Source of the DNA: Anaeromyxobacter sp.
GTDB lineage: Bacteria; Myxococcota; Myxococcia; Myxococcales; Anaeromyxobacteraceae
Direction: 5' to 3'
DNA: 64,000 nt
Assembly (NCBI GenBank): GCA_025360965.1
Contig: JANYBC010000255.1
Location: 1 to 64,000 of the forward strand
Positions 9,805 to 21,063 of this stretch are shown here, piece by piece (position 1 is the stretch's first letter; each line of letters begins with the position of its first letter). The position numbers and the translations under genes were made by a program. The notes beneath the pieces are model-generated. The model was not told the origin of the DNA and ran no database searches. It saw only the letters and a program-made list of their open reading frames with translations.

Positions 9805-10584
9805 ATGCCCGCCGAACGCCGCCCCTGGTCTCGCGAAGAGCTTCTCCTGGCGCTCAACCTCTACTTCCGGATCTCCTTCGGGCGGCAGCACAAGCTGGCC
9901 CCCGAGGTGATTGAGCTTGCCGCCGCCATCAAGCGCTCACCCTCCGCCGTGGCCATGAAGCTCGGCAACTTCACCTCGATCGATCCCGAGGAGAAGGCGC
10001 GCGGCGTCGCTGGCCTGGCCGGCGCCAGCCAGGCCGATCAGCGGCTCTGGGCCGAATTCCAGGAGCGCCAGGAGGCGTTAGCCGCGGAGAGCGAACAACT
10101 CTGGCTGGCACGCGTTGATCGTCGGCCTGTTGATCGGGCGAGTCCAGCCGACCATGCTGCCGACTTCCAGGGGGCCACCGAAGGATCCCGCACCGTCACC
10201 GTCCGCCTCGCCCAGGGGTTCTTCCGGAAGGCCGTTCGCGCCGCCTACGGTCATCGTTGCTGCGTGAGCGGCATCGCCCTGCCCGGCCTCCTCATCGCGA
10301 GCCACATCGTCCCCTGGGCAGAGGACGAGACCAACCGTGCCCGCCCCACCAATGGCCTCCTGCTCTCGAGCCTTCATGACACCGCCTTCGACAAGCATCT
10401 GATCACCTTTGACGAGGAGTACCGGCTCATGATCGGCCAGCGACTCCGCGACCACTTCACCAACTCGGTGGTCCGCGAATCGTTCGCCCGGTTCGAGGGC
10501 CAGTCTCTTCGCCTCCCTGAACGACACGCTCCCGACCCCCGGCTCTTGGCGCGGCACAGGGACCGATTCATTTCGGCCGCCTGA
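9805..10584 (+). CDS. HNH endonuclease-family protein
   Basis: MPAERRPWSREELLLALNLYFRISFGRQHK..., HNH-like LIASHIVPWAEDETNRARPTNGLLLSSLHDTAFDKHLITF. Confidence 0.8.
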   Translation: MPAERRPWSREELLLALNLYFRISFGRQHKLAPEVIELAAAIKRSPSAVAMKLGNFTSIDPEEKARGVAGLAGASQADQRLWAEFQERQEALAAESEQLWLARVDRRPVDRASPADHAADFQGATEGSRTVTVRLAQGFFRKAVRAAYGHRCCVSGIALPGLLIASHIVPWAEDETNRARPTNGLLLSSLHDTAFDKHLITFDEEYRLMIGQRLRDHFTNSVVRESFARFEGQSLRLPERHAPDPRLLARHRDRFISAA

Positions 10585-10654
10585 GAATTCGCGCTTCCCC
10601 TGGGTGGTGGACGCCTGGCCCGGATTGCCCAGGTGGGAGTAGGCTACTCGCACC

Positions 10655-11626
10655 TTGCGCTACTGGTGGGTCAACCAGAAGCAGACGCACCGCCACGAGA
10701 TTGGCGGCGGCTATCTCTGGTCGCCCAAGCGCAAGGCCAACGATTCTCGAAACCAGTTCTATGAGAACATGAAGGCCGTCGCCCCCGGGGATCTCGTCTT
10801 CTCCTACTGGGAGGGTGCGGTACAGGCGTACGGCACGATCTGCTCCTTCGGCTACGACGCTCCAAAGCCCGTCGAGTTCGGCTCCGCTGGCCGCAACTGG
10901 GGAGAGGTCGGATATCGGGTGGACGTGGAATACGTCCGGCTCGAGAGGCCGATCGCTCCCAGGGATCACTGGAGCTCGATCGGCGACTTGTTGCCCGAGA
11001 AGTACTCACCCTTGAACAGGACCAAGGGCGTTGGGCTCCAATCCGTCTATCTCGCTGCGCTCCCGGCCGCGCTGGGACAAGTGCTTTGGAATCTCTCTGC
11101 CGAAGCCGGAAACCCCATCCTCGTGAAGGATAGGAAGCAGGCCCTGGTGCTCTCGACCGAGGAGCCTGAGCGAGAGCTCTGGGAGGGGCACCTCATCGAG
11201 GAACTTGCGGCCGGCGCCATCCAGGAGACCGAACGCGAGGCACTCGTCAAAGCTCGCCGCGGCCAGGGGCTCTTCAGGAGCAACATCTCCCGGATCGAGA
11301 GGGAATGTCGGATCACCGGCGTCACCAACCCCGCCTACTTGATAGCGAGCCACATCAAACCCTGGCGGCATGCCTCCAATGGCGAGCGCCTGAGCGCGCA
11401 CAACGGCCTGATGCTGGCTCCACAGGCAGACTTCCTGTTCGACCGCGGCTTCATCACGTTCAAGGAAGGTCGCGTGCTGGTCTCTCCCGTCGCCGACGAA
11501 CCCTCGCTCGTGAAGCTGGGCGTTGATCCGGACCATCCTCCTGAGGTCGGGTCCTTTTCGGGTGAACAGGAGCGCTTCCTGGAATTCCACCGATCGGAGA
11601 TCTTCCGATCGGCCTCGGCCGCCTAA
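10655..11626 (+). CDS. EVE-like (PUA-superfamily) + HNH endonuclease fusion, candidate modification-dependent nuclease (TTG start)
   Basis: N-term RYWWVNQKQTHRHEIGGGYLWSPKRKANDSRNQFYENMKAVAPGDLVFSY; C-term LIASHIKPWRHASNGERLSAHNGLMLAPQADFLFDRGFITF. Confidence 0.8.
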   Translation: MRYWWVNQKQTHRHEIGGGYLWSPKRKANDSRNQFYENMKAVAPGDLVFSYWEGAVQAYGTICSFGYDAPKPVEFGSAGRNWGEVGYRVDVEYVRLERPIAPRDHWSSIGDLLPEKYSPLNRTKGVGLQSVYLAALPAALGQVLWNLSAEAGNPILVKDRKQALVLSTEEPERELWEGHLIEELAAGAIQETEREALVKARRGQGLFRSNISRIERECRITGVTNPAYLIASHIKPWRHASNGERLSAHNGLMLAPQADFLFDRGFITFKEGRVLVSPVADEPSLVKLGVDPDHPPEVGSFSGEQERFLEFHRSEIFRSASAA

Positions 11627-11767
11627 CCCCTACTCCCCGGGCGCAGCAGGACCGGGGCCCAGCAACCGGCGCCGCCGCGGCTGGCCGCACTCCTTATAGA
11701 TCCCGGCTCGTGGCCGCCGGTGACCGCGGCCAGCGAGCGTCGCACTGCGACCTGAGACCCTCCTCGT

Positions 11768-11808
11768 GTCTTGCGACGGCGCCACCAGCAGCCGGCGCCG
11801 CCGCGATT
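11768..11808. repeat. Dispersed intergenic repeat copy (GGCGCCACCAG-AGCCGGCGCC core); diverged neighbour at ~11650-11680
   Basis: gtcttgcgacggcgccaccagcagccggcgccgccgcgatt; cf. copy at 34775-34816. Confidence 0.65.
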
Positions 11809-11908
11809 GACGCGCGCGCGCCAGCCGATTCCCGAAATCCCCCCTGATTTCCTCGTGTCATACCCATCCCGCAAGCTCTCCTGGCACTACCCGTCTGAAC
11901 CTCGCTGG

Positions 11909-11938
11909 TTGACAAGACCCTCCACCTCCACCTATCCG
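11909..11938 (+). promoter_or_regulatory. Candidate sigma70-like promoter for topA
   Basis: TTGACA (11909-11914), N18, TATCCG (11933-11938), 8 nt before ATG. Confidence 0.45.
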
Positions 11939-11946
11939 TCCCCGCC

Positions 11947-14769
11947 ATGGCTACCAAGTCCCTCGTCATCGTCGAGTCGCCCGCCAAGGCCAAGACCATC
12001 GAGAAGTACCTCGGCGCCGACTTCAAGGTGATGGCCTCCGTCGGCCACGTCGTCGACCTCCCCTCGAGCCCGCTCTGCGTGGAGCTCGAGGACAAGGCCC
12101 ACCTCTTCGACCTCACCTACGAGGTGACCAAGCGCGACGTCATCAACTCGCTCAAGGAGGCGCTCAAGGGCGCCTCGACGCTCTACCTCGCCACCGACGA
12201 AGACCGCGAGGGCGAGGCGATCGCCTGGCACCTGCTCAACCAGCTGAAGCCGAAGGTGCCGGTCAAGCGGATGGTCTTCCACGAGATCACCAAGAAGGCG
12301 ATCCTCGAGGCGGTCGAGCACTCGCGCGGCATCGACGACGGCCTGGTCGACGCCCAGGAGTCGCGCCGCACCCTCGACCGGCTCTACGGCTACGAGCTCT
12401 CCCCGGTGCTCTGGCGCAAGGTCGGCCCGCGCCTCTCGGCCGGCCGCGTCCAGTCGCCGGCGCTCCGGCTGATCGTGGAGCGCGAGCTCGAGCGGATGCA
12501 GTTCCGCGCCGCCTCCTACTGGGACCTCTCGGCGCGCCACGCCACCGCCCCGGCCTTCACCAGCACGCTCACCGCCATCGACGGCCGCCGCATCGCCACC
12601 GGCAAGGACTTCAGCGAGCAGGGCGCGCTCTCCTCCGACGCCCGCCTCCTCGACGAGGCGACCGCCACTGGCCTGGCCAGCGGGCTCGAAGGGCGCCCCT
12701 TCACGGTCCGCTCGCTGGAGAAGAAGGGCTACCGCAGCTCGCCGAAGCCCCCCTTCATCACCTCCACCATGCAGCAGGAGGGCGGCCGCAAGCTTCGCCT
12801 CTCCGCCCAGCAGGTGATGCGCCTGGCCCAGGGGCTCTACGAGCGCGGCTACATCACCTACATGCGCACCGACAGCACCACGCTCTCGGCCACCGCCCTC
12901 TCGGCCGCCCGCAGCCAGATCGGCGAGCTCTACGGCGACAAGTTCCTCCCGCCGGCGCCGCGCAGCTGGGCCAAGAAGGCCAAGAACGCCCAGGAGGCCC
13001 ACGAGGCGATCCGCCCGGCCGGCGACGCCTTCCGCACCCCCGAGTCGCTGCAAGGCGAGCTGGGCGGCGGCGAGTGGAAGCTCTACGACCTGATCTGGAA
13101 GCGGACCATCGCCTCGCAGATGGCCGATGCGGTCGGCGAGTCGGTCAGCGTCAAGCTCGAGGCCACCACCGCCAAGGGCGAGCGCTGCGAGTTCAGCGCC
13201 GGCGGCCGGACCATCACCTTCCCCGGCTACCTGCGGGCCTACGTCGAGGGCGCCGACGACCCGGACGCCGCGCTCGACGACCAGGAGTCGCCGCTGCCGG
13301 CCCTGCAGGAGGGGCAGGCGGTGCCGGTCAGCGCGCTCGAGCCGATTGGCCACGTCACCTCGCCGCCAGCCCGCTTCACCGAGGCCTCGCTGGTGAAGAA
13401 GCTGGAGGAGCTCGGCATCGGCCGCCCCTCCACCTACGCCTCGATCATGGGGGCGCTCGCCTCGCGCTACGTCTGGAAGAAGGGGCAAGCGCTGGTGCCG
13501 GACTGGGTCAGCTTCCCGGTGATCCGGCTCTTGAAGGAGCACTTCACCGAGCTGATCGACTTCGCCTTCACCGCCGAAATGGAGGAGGACCTCGACGAGG
13601 TGGCCGGGAAGGAGCGCGGCCGCGTCGAGTTCCTCAAGCTCTTCTACTTTGGCGACGCCAAGCACAAGGGGCTGAAGCAGCTGGTCGAGGCGCTCGGCGA
13701 GATCGACGCCGCCGCCATCAACTCGATCCCCATCGGCTTCGACGCCAAGGGCGTGCTGATCGAGGCCCGCCCGGGCCGCTACGGCCCGTACCTGAAGCGC
13801 GGCGAGGAGACCGCCTCGATCCCCGGCAACCTCGCCCCGGACGAGCTGACTGTCGCGCTGGCGCTCAAGATCCTCTCGGCGCCGACCGGCGGGCGCGAGC
13901 TCGGCACCGACCCGGCCACCGGCCTCGAGGTGCGGGTCAAGTCGGGCCGCTTCGGCCCCTACGTGCAGCTGGCGCCGCCGCCCCAGCCGGCTGCCGCGAA
14001 GGCCGAGGCGAAGCCGGCCGCCGTGAAGACCGCTGCGAAGGCCGCAGGCAAGACCGCCGGCGCCAAGGAGAAGGTCAAGTCGCAGGCCAAGGCCAAGCCG
14101 GAGAAGCCGCTCAAGACCCAGTCGCTGCTCAAGTCGATGGACCCGGCCACGGTCACGCTCGACGAGGCGCTGCAGCTGCTGGCGCTTCCCCGCCCGCTCG
14201 GCCTGAGCCCCGGGGGCGACGAGGTGCGGGCCTGCTACGGCAAGTTCGGCGCCTACCTGACCATGGGCGGCGAGAGCCGCAACCTCGGCGGCGAGGAGGA
14301 CCGGATCTGCCTCACCATCACGCTCCCGCAGGCGCTGGCCATCTTCGACCAGCCGAAGCAGTTCCGCGGCCGCGGGGCGCCCAAGCCGCCGCTCGCCACC
14401 TACGGCGAGGACCCGGTCTCGGGCAAGAAGGTGATCCTCAAGGACGGCAAGTTCGGCCTCTACGTCACCGACGGCGAGACCCTCGCCTCGCTCCGGCGCG
14501 GCGACCAGGCCGAGGACATGACGCCCGACCGGGCCCACGAGCTGCTGGCCGAGCGGCGCGAGTACATGGCCTCGCCGGAGGGGCAGGCCAAGGCGGCGCT
14601 GCGGGCGGCGAAGCGGGGCGGCCGCGGGGCTCGCCTGGCGAAGGGGGCGGCGAAGTCGGTCAAGGCGGCGCCGAAGCCCGCAGCCGAGCCCAAGCTGGCG
14701 AAGGCTTCAGCCGAGCCAGGAAAGTCCAAGGGGAAGCAGCCGGCGAAGAAGAAGGTTTCCAAGGCGTAA
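11947..14769 (+). CDS. topA: DNA topoisomerase I
   Basis: KSLVIVESPAKAKTIEKYLG, DEDREGEAIAWHL, YITYMRTDST active site; Lys/Ala-rich C-terminal tail. Confidence 0.97.
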   Translation: MATKSLVIVESPAKAKTIEKYLGADFKVMASVGHVVDLPSSPLCVELEDKAHLFDLTYEVTKRDVINSLKEALKGASTLYLATDEDREGEAIAWHLLNQLKPKVPVKRMVFHEITKKAILEAVEHSRGIDDGLVDAQESRRTLDRLYGYELSPVLWRKVGPRLSAGRVQSPALRLIVERELERMQFRAASYWDLSARHATAPAFTSTLTAIDGRRIATGKDFSEQGALSSDARLLDEATATGLASGLEGRPFTVRSLEKKGYRSSPKPPFITSTMQQEGGRKLRLSAQQVMRLAQGLYERGYITYMRTDSTTLSATALSAARSQIGELYGDKFLPPAPRSWAKKAKNAQEAHEAIRPAGDAFRTPESLQGELGGGEWKLYDLIWKRTIASQMADAVGESVSVKLEATTAKGERCEFSAGGRTITFPGYLRAYVEGADDPDAALDDQESPLPALQEGQAVPVSALEPIGHVTSPPARFTEASLVKKLEELGIGRPSTYASIMGALASRYVWKKGQALVPDWVSFPVIRLLKEHFTELIDFAFTAEMEEDLDEVAGKERGRVEFLKLFYFGDAKHKGLKQLVEALGEIDAAAINSIPIGFDAKGVLIEARPGRYGPYLKRGEETASIPGNLAPDELTVALALKILSAPTGGRELGTDPATGLEVRVKSGRFGPYVQLAPPPQPAAAKAEAKPAAVKTAAKAAGKTAGAKEKVKSQAKAKPEKPLKTQSLLKSMDPATVTLDEALQLLALPRPLGLSPGGDEVRACYGKFGAYLTMGGESRNLGGEEDRICLTITLPQALAIFDQPKQFRGRGAPKPPLATYGEDPVSGKKVILKDGKFGLYVTDGETLASLRRGDQAEDMTPDRAHELLAERREYMASPEGQAKAALRAAKRGGRGARLAKGAAKSVKAAPKPAAEPKLAKASAEPGKSKGKQPAKKKVSKA

Positions 14770-14783
14770 GCCTCTGATTTCTA

Positions 14784-14820
14784 TTTGTCTTTGTTAGTTT
14801 GTCCTTTGTTCGGGAACAAA
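14784..14820. promoter_or_regulatory. AT-rich direct/inverted repeats upstream of wHTH-NTase pair (candidate operator)
   Basis: tttgtctttgtt (14784-14795), tttgtcctttgtt (14798-14810), TTTGTTC-GG-GAACAAA (14805-14820). Confidence 0.4.
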
Positions 14821-14885
14821 CGACGTCTGCAACATAAACATTCGCGTTCATTGCTTTATCTGCCGTCTGATGACAGGCTTCGCGG

Positions 14886-15437
14886 ATGGTCCTGAAGCCG
14901 CAAGACCTGTTCGTCGCCATCCGCCTGGCCCTCCTGCCGGCCGGAGCGCACTTCAGGTACACGGAGGCGGCCTCCGCGCTCGGCCTCAGCCGCAGCGAGG
15001 TGCACGCCGCGGTTCGACGCTGTGTGGCCGCACAGCTGGCCAGCGAGCTGGCGCATCGTGCTGACGCCGCCGTCGCGGTCAACCGCGGCAACCTGGTCGA
15101 GTTCCTCCTCCACGGCGCTCGCTTCGCCTTCCCGCCCACTCACGGCGGAGTGACGCGCGGAGTTCCCACCGCGCACGCGGCGCCCGGGCTTGCCGGTCGC
15201 TTCGCTCCGACCGACCTGCTCCCTCCGGTCTGGCCCCACCCGGAAGGGACCACCCGTGGCCGTGCCTTCGAACCGCTCTACCGCTCAGCCCCGGTGGCCG
15301 CGGCCGCCGACCCGCGCATGTACACCGCGCTGGCGCTGGTCGACGCCATGCGCGGTGGTACGGCCCGTGACCGAAGCGTCGCCGCGCCGCTCCTCGAGGC
15401 GTTGCTCGCACCCTCCGGTTCGGGCGGCTCGCCATGA
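14886..15437 (+). CDS. Winged-helix/HTH protein, putative antitoxin/regulator
   Basis: HFRYTEAASALGLSRSEVHAAVRRCVAAQL HTH; 4-bp ATGA overlap with next gene. Confidence 0.65.
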   Translation: MVLKPQDLFVAIRLALLPAGAHFRYTEAASALGLSRSEVHAAVRRCVAAQLASELAHRADAAVAVNRGNLVEFLLHGARFAFPPTHGGVTRGVPTAHAAPGLAGRFAPTDLLPPVWPHPEGTTRGRAFEPLYRSAPVAAAADPRMYTALALVDAMRGGTARDRSVAAPLLEALLAPSGSGGSP

Positions 15438-16109
15438 CGGCCAACACCGTCCTGCTCGAACGCGTAGCCCCGCACCTCTCCAAGGTGAGCGCTGGTTTCG
15501 TCTACCTGGGCGGCGCCGTCGTGGACCTGCTCTTGACCGACCAAGCCAGTCCGCAGGCCCGTCCGACCGACGACGTAGACACCATCGTCGAGGTCGGAAC
15601 GACTTCGCAGTACTACCAGCTCGCCGAGAGGCTCCGCGCCGCCGGCTTCAAGGAAGACACTTCGCCGGGTGCCCCGCTCTGTCGCTGGATCGTGGCCGGG
15701 ACCAAGGTCGACGTCATGCCGACGGAGCCTGCGGTGCTGGGGTTCTCGAACCGCTGGTACCCGTCGGCCATTCGCCACGCCGAGCCGGTCCAGCTTGGGG
15801 ACGGGTCGGTCGTCCAGGTCGTGACTGCGCCCCACTTCGTCGCCACCAAGCTCGAGGCCTTCAAGTCTCGGGGTGCCGGCCTCTTCCGCGAGAGCACCGA
15901 CATCGAGGACATCGTCGCGGTCGTCGATGGTCGCCCCGAGCTCGGTGCCGAGGTCGCGCGCGCCCCAGCCGACCTCAGGGGCTATCTCTCGCAGGAGCTC
16001 GGCACGATGCTCGGCAACCCACGCTTCCTCGACGCCCTGCCCGGCCACTTGCCTTCAGACACCGCCAGCCAGGCCCGCCGGCCGCTGCTGCTGGCCAGGC
16101 TGCGCGCGA

Positions 16110-16129
<20 letters not shown>
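15434..16129 (+). CDS. AbiEii/AbiGii-like nucleotidyltransferase, putative toxin
   Basis: NTase motifs YLGGAVVDLLL...TDDVDTIVEV and TKVDVMP. Confidence 0.7.
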
Positions 16130-17774
<1,645 letters not shown>

Positions 17775-17829
17775 GGCGGCCTTATACCCGAGAACATGGC
17801 GAGGCCGGGCAGGCACTATACTCGGGGCC

Positions 17830-18309
17830 ATGAACCCCGAGCCGCTGCTGACCGACATCACCCACACCATCCAACTGGCGGTCGCCCCGGTCTTCCTCCT
17901 CACCGCGGTCAGCACCACGCTCTCGGTCTTCACGGTGCGGCTGGCCCGCATCGTCGACCGGGCCCGCCGGGTGGAGGAGCTGCTGGCCGCGGCCCCGCCG
18001 GGCCGGCTCGAGGCCACCCGCGCCGAGCTGGGGGTGCTCCACTCCCGCGCCAGGCTGATCCACCTCGCCCTCACCTTCGGGACCGGCACCGCCATCCTGG
18101 TCTGCCTGGTCATCGCGGTCGCCTTCATCGGCTACCTGCTCGAGGCCCACCTCGGCGCCAGCCTGGCGATCCTCTTCATCCTGGCGGTGGGGGCCTACGT
18201 GGTGGCGCTGCTCTTCTTCCTGCGCGAGATCTTCATGGCCATCCAGCACTTGCGCTTCGGCCTGCCCCACGAGATCCACGGCGGCCCGCCGCCCGAAGCG
18301 GGGGCCTGA
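17830..18309 (+). CDS. DUF2721-like membrane protein
   Basis: ITHTIQLAVAPVFLLTAVSTTLSVFTVRLARIVDRAR; multiple TM helices; TATACT 7 nt upstream of ATG. Confidence 0.75.
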   Translation: MNPEPLLTDITHTIQLAVAPVFLLTAVSTTLSVFTVRLARIVDRARRVEELLAAAPPGRLEATRAELGVLHSRARLIHLALTFGTGTAILVCLVIAVAFIGYLLEAHLGASLAILFILAVGAYVVALLFFLREIFMAIQHLRFGLPHEIHGGPPPEAGA

Positions 18310-18374
18310 GCGACGGTGCGCCCCACCCTGCCGGCCAAGGCCACCCGGGGTGGCGGTGCTGCTGCCCGGCGAGC

Positions 18375-19106
18375 TCAGCGACGCGGCAGGCGCAGCCGGA
18401 GCCACCACCAGGCCGCGCCCGTCGCCAGCACCACCAGGGCCAGCACCGCCAGCCGCAGCAGCGCCCCGCTGGCCAGCGCCGCCGGCCTGCGGCGAGGTCT
18501 GGTTCGCAGCAGCTTCCCGGGGTCGGGGGGCTGCAGCCCGGCCACCAGCGACAGGCCGATGCCGGCGTAGGGCGGGTCGCCCTCGTTGACGGCGACCGCG
18601 CGGGCCACGCGGAAGAGCCGCACCTCCTCCTTCAGCCCCGGCAGCGCCCGCCAGCCCAGCTCCTCGACCGGGACCCGGGAGCGGTCGAGCGTCCAGTAGA
18701 TCGACTCGGAGAACCAGACCTCGCCCGACTCGGCCAGCCCCTCGATGCGGGAGGCGAGGTTGACCGCCTCGCCGAAGACGTCGCCGCGGTCGAGCCGGAC
18801 GTCGCCGAGGGCCAGCGCGATGCGCACCTCGATCCGGTCGCCCTCCACCACCCGCCGGGCGTGGTCGGCGAGCCGGTCCTGGATGGCCACCGCGCAGAGC
18901 AGCGCCTCGGTGGAGGCGGCGAAGATCACCAGGTAGGCGTCACCAATGGTCTTGATCCGCTGCCCGCCGAAGGCGGCGATCACCGGCGAGAGCAGCGCGT
19001 CGTGCAGCCGGAGCATGCGGGCGTTCTCCTCCCGCGTCTGCCGGCTGGTGGCGGCGGTGAAGCCCTTCATGTCGGTGAGCATCACCACGCGGCTCTCGGT
19101 CAGCAT
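18375..19106 (-). CDS. Class III adenylate/guanylate cyclase domain protein with C-terminal TM anchor
   Basis: LTDMKGFT, GDAYLVIF, GDVFGEAVNLASRIEG catalytic motifs. Confidence 0.85.
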   Translation of the reverse strand: MLTESRVVMLTDMKGFTAATSRQTREENARMLRLHDALLSPVIAAFGGQRIKTIGDAYLVIFAASTEALLCAVAIQDRLADHARRVVEGDRIEVRIALALGDVRLDRGDVFGEAVNLASRIEGLAESGEVWFSESIYWTLDRSRVPVEELGWRALPGLKEEVRLFRVARAVAVNEGDPPYAGIGLSLVAGLQPPDPGKLLRTRPRRRPAALASGALLRLAVLALVVLATGAAWWWLRLRLPRR

Positions 19107-19116
19107 GGCGCGCCGC

Positions 19117-21063
19117 TCACCACTTCCCAACCCGCCGCCTGGGCGATGCCACCCCGGCCTCGACCGCCAGCGGCGCCACCGGCCGCGGCGAGAGCGGCCG
19201 GGCCAGCGCCGCCCGGTTCACCGTCCAGCGCCGCCCCATCCAGCCGCGCGCCGTGGCCAGCCCGCGGCGCCAGCTGAGCGCCCGGGGCCCCACCTGGCCG
19301 AGCCCCCAGACCCACCCGGCCAGGACCACCAGCGCGGTGGCCAGCAGCGAGAGCAGCGACGCCAGCAGCAGCGCGGTGAGCGAGAGCAGCGACCAGGCCA
19401 CCCGCAGCGACGAGCGCCAGCGCGCCTCGCCGCCCGCCTCCAGCGAGCCGAAGGTGTCGGTGACCGGCTCGAGCAGGCGGGAGACCCCGGTGTCGCGCGG
19501 CACCCGCTCGGCCTCGCGCCCGCCGAAGGGGAGCGGTCCGCTCGAGGGCCGCACCCGGTAGAGCGAGAGCCGCTCGTCACCCGGCAGCGGCAGCGCCTCG
19601 GCCACCGGCTCGAGCGCCACCTCGGTCTGGTTCATGGTGAGCGCCACGGCGCGGGTCAGCCAGATCTCGCCGGCCGGGGTCCGGGATCGCGTCGCCTCGG
19701 CCTGCGCCACCGGGAGCGCGCCCGCCACCACCCGGCCGCCGGCCAGCTCGCCGGTGGCGAGCCCGAGCCGGAGCGCCAGCCGGTCGGACTCCGGCGCGGT
19801 GGAGTTCCACCCCGCCACGCGGTCCTGGATCGCCATGGCGCAGAGCACCGCGTTGGTGGGTGAGGCGAAGTCGGCGGTGAGCGCCTCGCCGGTCACCAGC
19901 GCGCGCCGCCCCTCGAAGGCCAGCAGGGCCGGCACCACCAGCCGGTCGTGCGCCAGCAGCAGGCGGGCGCGCTCCTCGGGCGGCAGCGCCGCCCGCGCTC
20001 CCCAGCCGTCGATCTCGACGGCCAGCAGCGTCAAGGTGCGGGCCCGCGGCAGCCCGGTGGTGACCGGCCAGAAGAGGCTGGTGATGGGCCGGGGTCCGCG
20101 GCGCCGCGGCGGCTCGACGCGGCGCGGGGCGTTTCGGAGCACCGCCCGCCCCCCCTCGCGCCCGTCGAGGATGGCGAGCAGCTCGGCCGCCGACTGGGCG
20201 CGGCCTGACCGGTCCTTCACGGTGGCGCGGGCCACGAAGCGGAGCAGGGCCGGCCAGCCGGCCAGCTCGGGGGCCTCGCGCTCGGGGGACGGCACCGGCT
20301 CGAAGGCCTGGGACTTGAGGAGCGCGCGGGTGTCTGCAGTGGGGAACGGGTGGCGCCCGGTCAGCAGCACCCAGGCGATCAGCCCGGCGCTGTAGAGGTC
20401 GGCGCGGTGATCGAGCTCGCCACCGACCGCCTGCTCGGGCGCGAGGTACTCGGGCGTCCCGACCACCAGCCCGGCCTGTGTCGAGGCGGCGCCCGGCACC
20501 CCGCCGGCCTGCTTGGCGATGCCGAAGTCGAGGATGGTGAGCCGCACCTGCCCGTCCTCGGGCACCAGCCAGAGGTTGTCCGGCTTCAGGTCACGGTGAG
20601 TGATGCCGGCGGCGTGGGCCGCCACCAGCCCGCGCAGCAGCTGGCGCATCAGGTCGGCCACCAGCGACGGCGGCAGCGCCCCCTCGCGCGCCAGCCGGTC
20701 GCGCAGCGACTCCCCCTGGAGCAGCTCCATCACCAGGAAGAGCTCGCCGGTCGGGGCCTGACCGAAGTCGAGCATCTCCACGACGTGCGGCGAGGAGACC
20801 TGCACCGCGGTGCGGGCCTCGCGCCGGAACCGCTCCACCTCGATGGGGCTCTGGGCGAAGCGCGGGTGGAGCACCTTGACCGCCACCGGCCGGCCGATGC
20901 GGACCGCCTCGGCCTCGTAGACCGCCCCCATGCCCCCCTCGGCGATGAGCCGGGAGATCCGGTAGCGGCCGTCGAGGAGCGCCCCGGGCGCCAGCGGCGG
21001 GAGCGGCGCGACCGCCTCCGGCACGAGGTCGTCGTCGCAGAGGGCGAGGGTCTTCTGCTCCAT
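19117..21063 (-). CDS. Ser/Thr protein kinase with degenerate cyclase-like C-terminal domain
   Basis: Kinase GITHRDLKPDNLWLV, ILDFGIAKQ, GTPEYLAPEQ; C-term similar to the neighbouring cyclase. Confidence 0.88.
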   Translation of the reverse strand: MEQKTLALCDDDLVPEAVAPLPPLAPGALLDGRYRISRLIAEGGMGAVYEAEAVRIGRPVAVKVLHPRFAQSPIEVERFRREARTAVQVSSPHVVEMLDFGQAPTGELFLVMELLQGESLRDRLAREGALPPSLVADLMRQLLRGLVAAHAAGITHRDLKPDNLWLVPEDGQVRLTILDFGIAKQAGGVPGAASTQAGLVVGTPEYLAPEQAVGGELDHRADLYSAGLIAWVLLTGRHPFPTADTRALLKSQAFEPVPSPEREAPELAGWPALLRFVARATVKDRSGRAQSAAELLAILDGREGGRAVLRNAPRRVEPPRRRGPRPITSLFWPVTTGLPRARTLTLLAVEIDGWGARAALPPEERARLLLAHDRLVVPALLAFEGRRALVTGEALTADFASPTNAVLCAMAIQDRVAGWNSTAPESDRLALRLGLATGELAGGRVVAGALPVAQAEATRSRTPAGEIWLTRAVALTMNQTEVALEPVAEALPLPGDERLSLYRVRPSSGPLPFGGREAERVPRDTGVSRLLEPVTDTFGSLEAGGEARWRSSLRVAWSLLSLTALLLASLLSLLATALVVLAGWVWGLGQVGPRALSWRRGLATARGWMGRRWTVNRAALARPLSPRPVAPLAVEAGVASPRRRVGKW

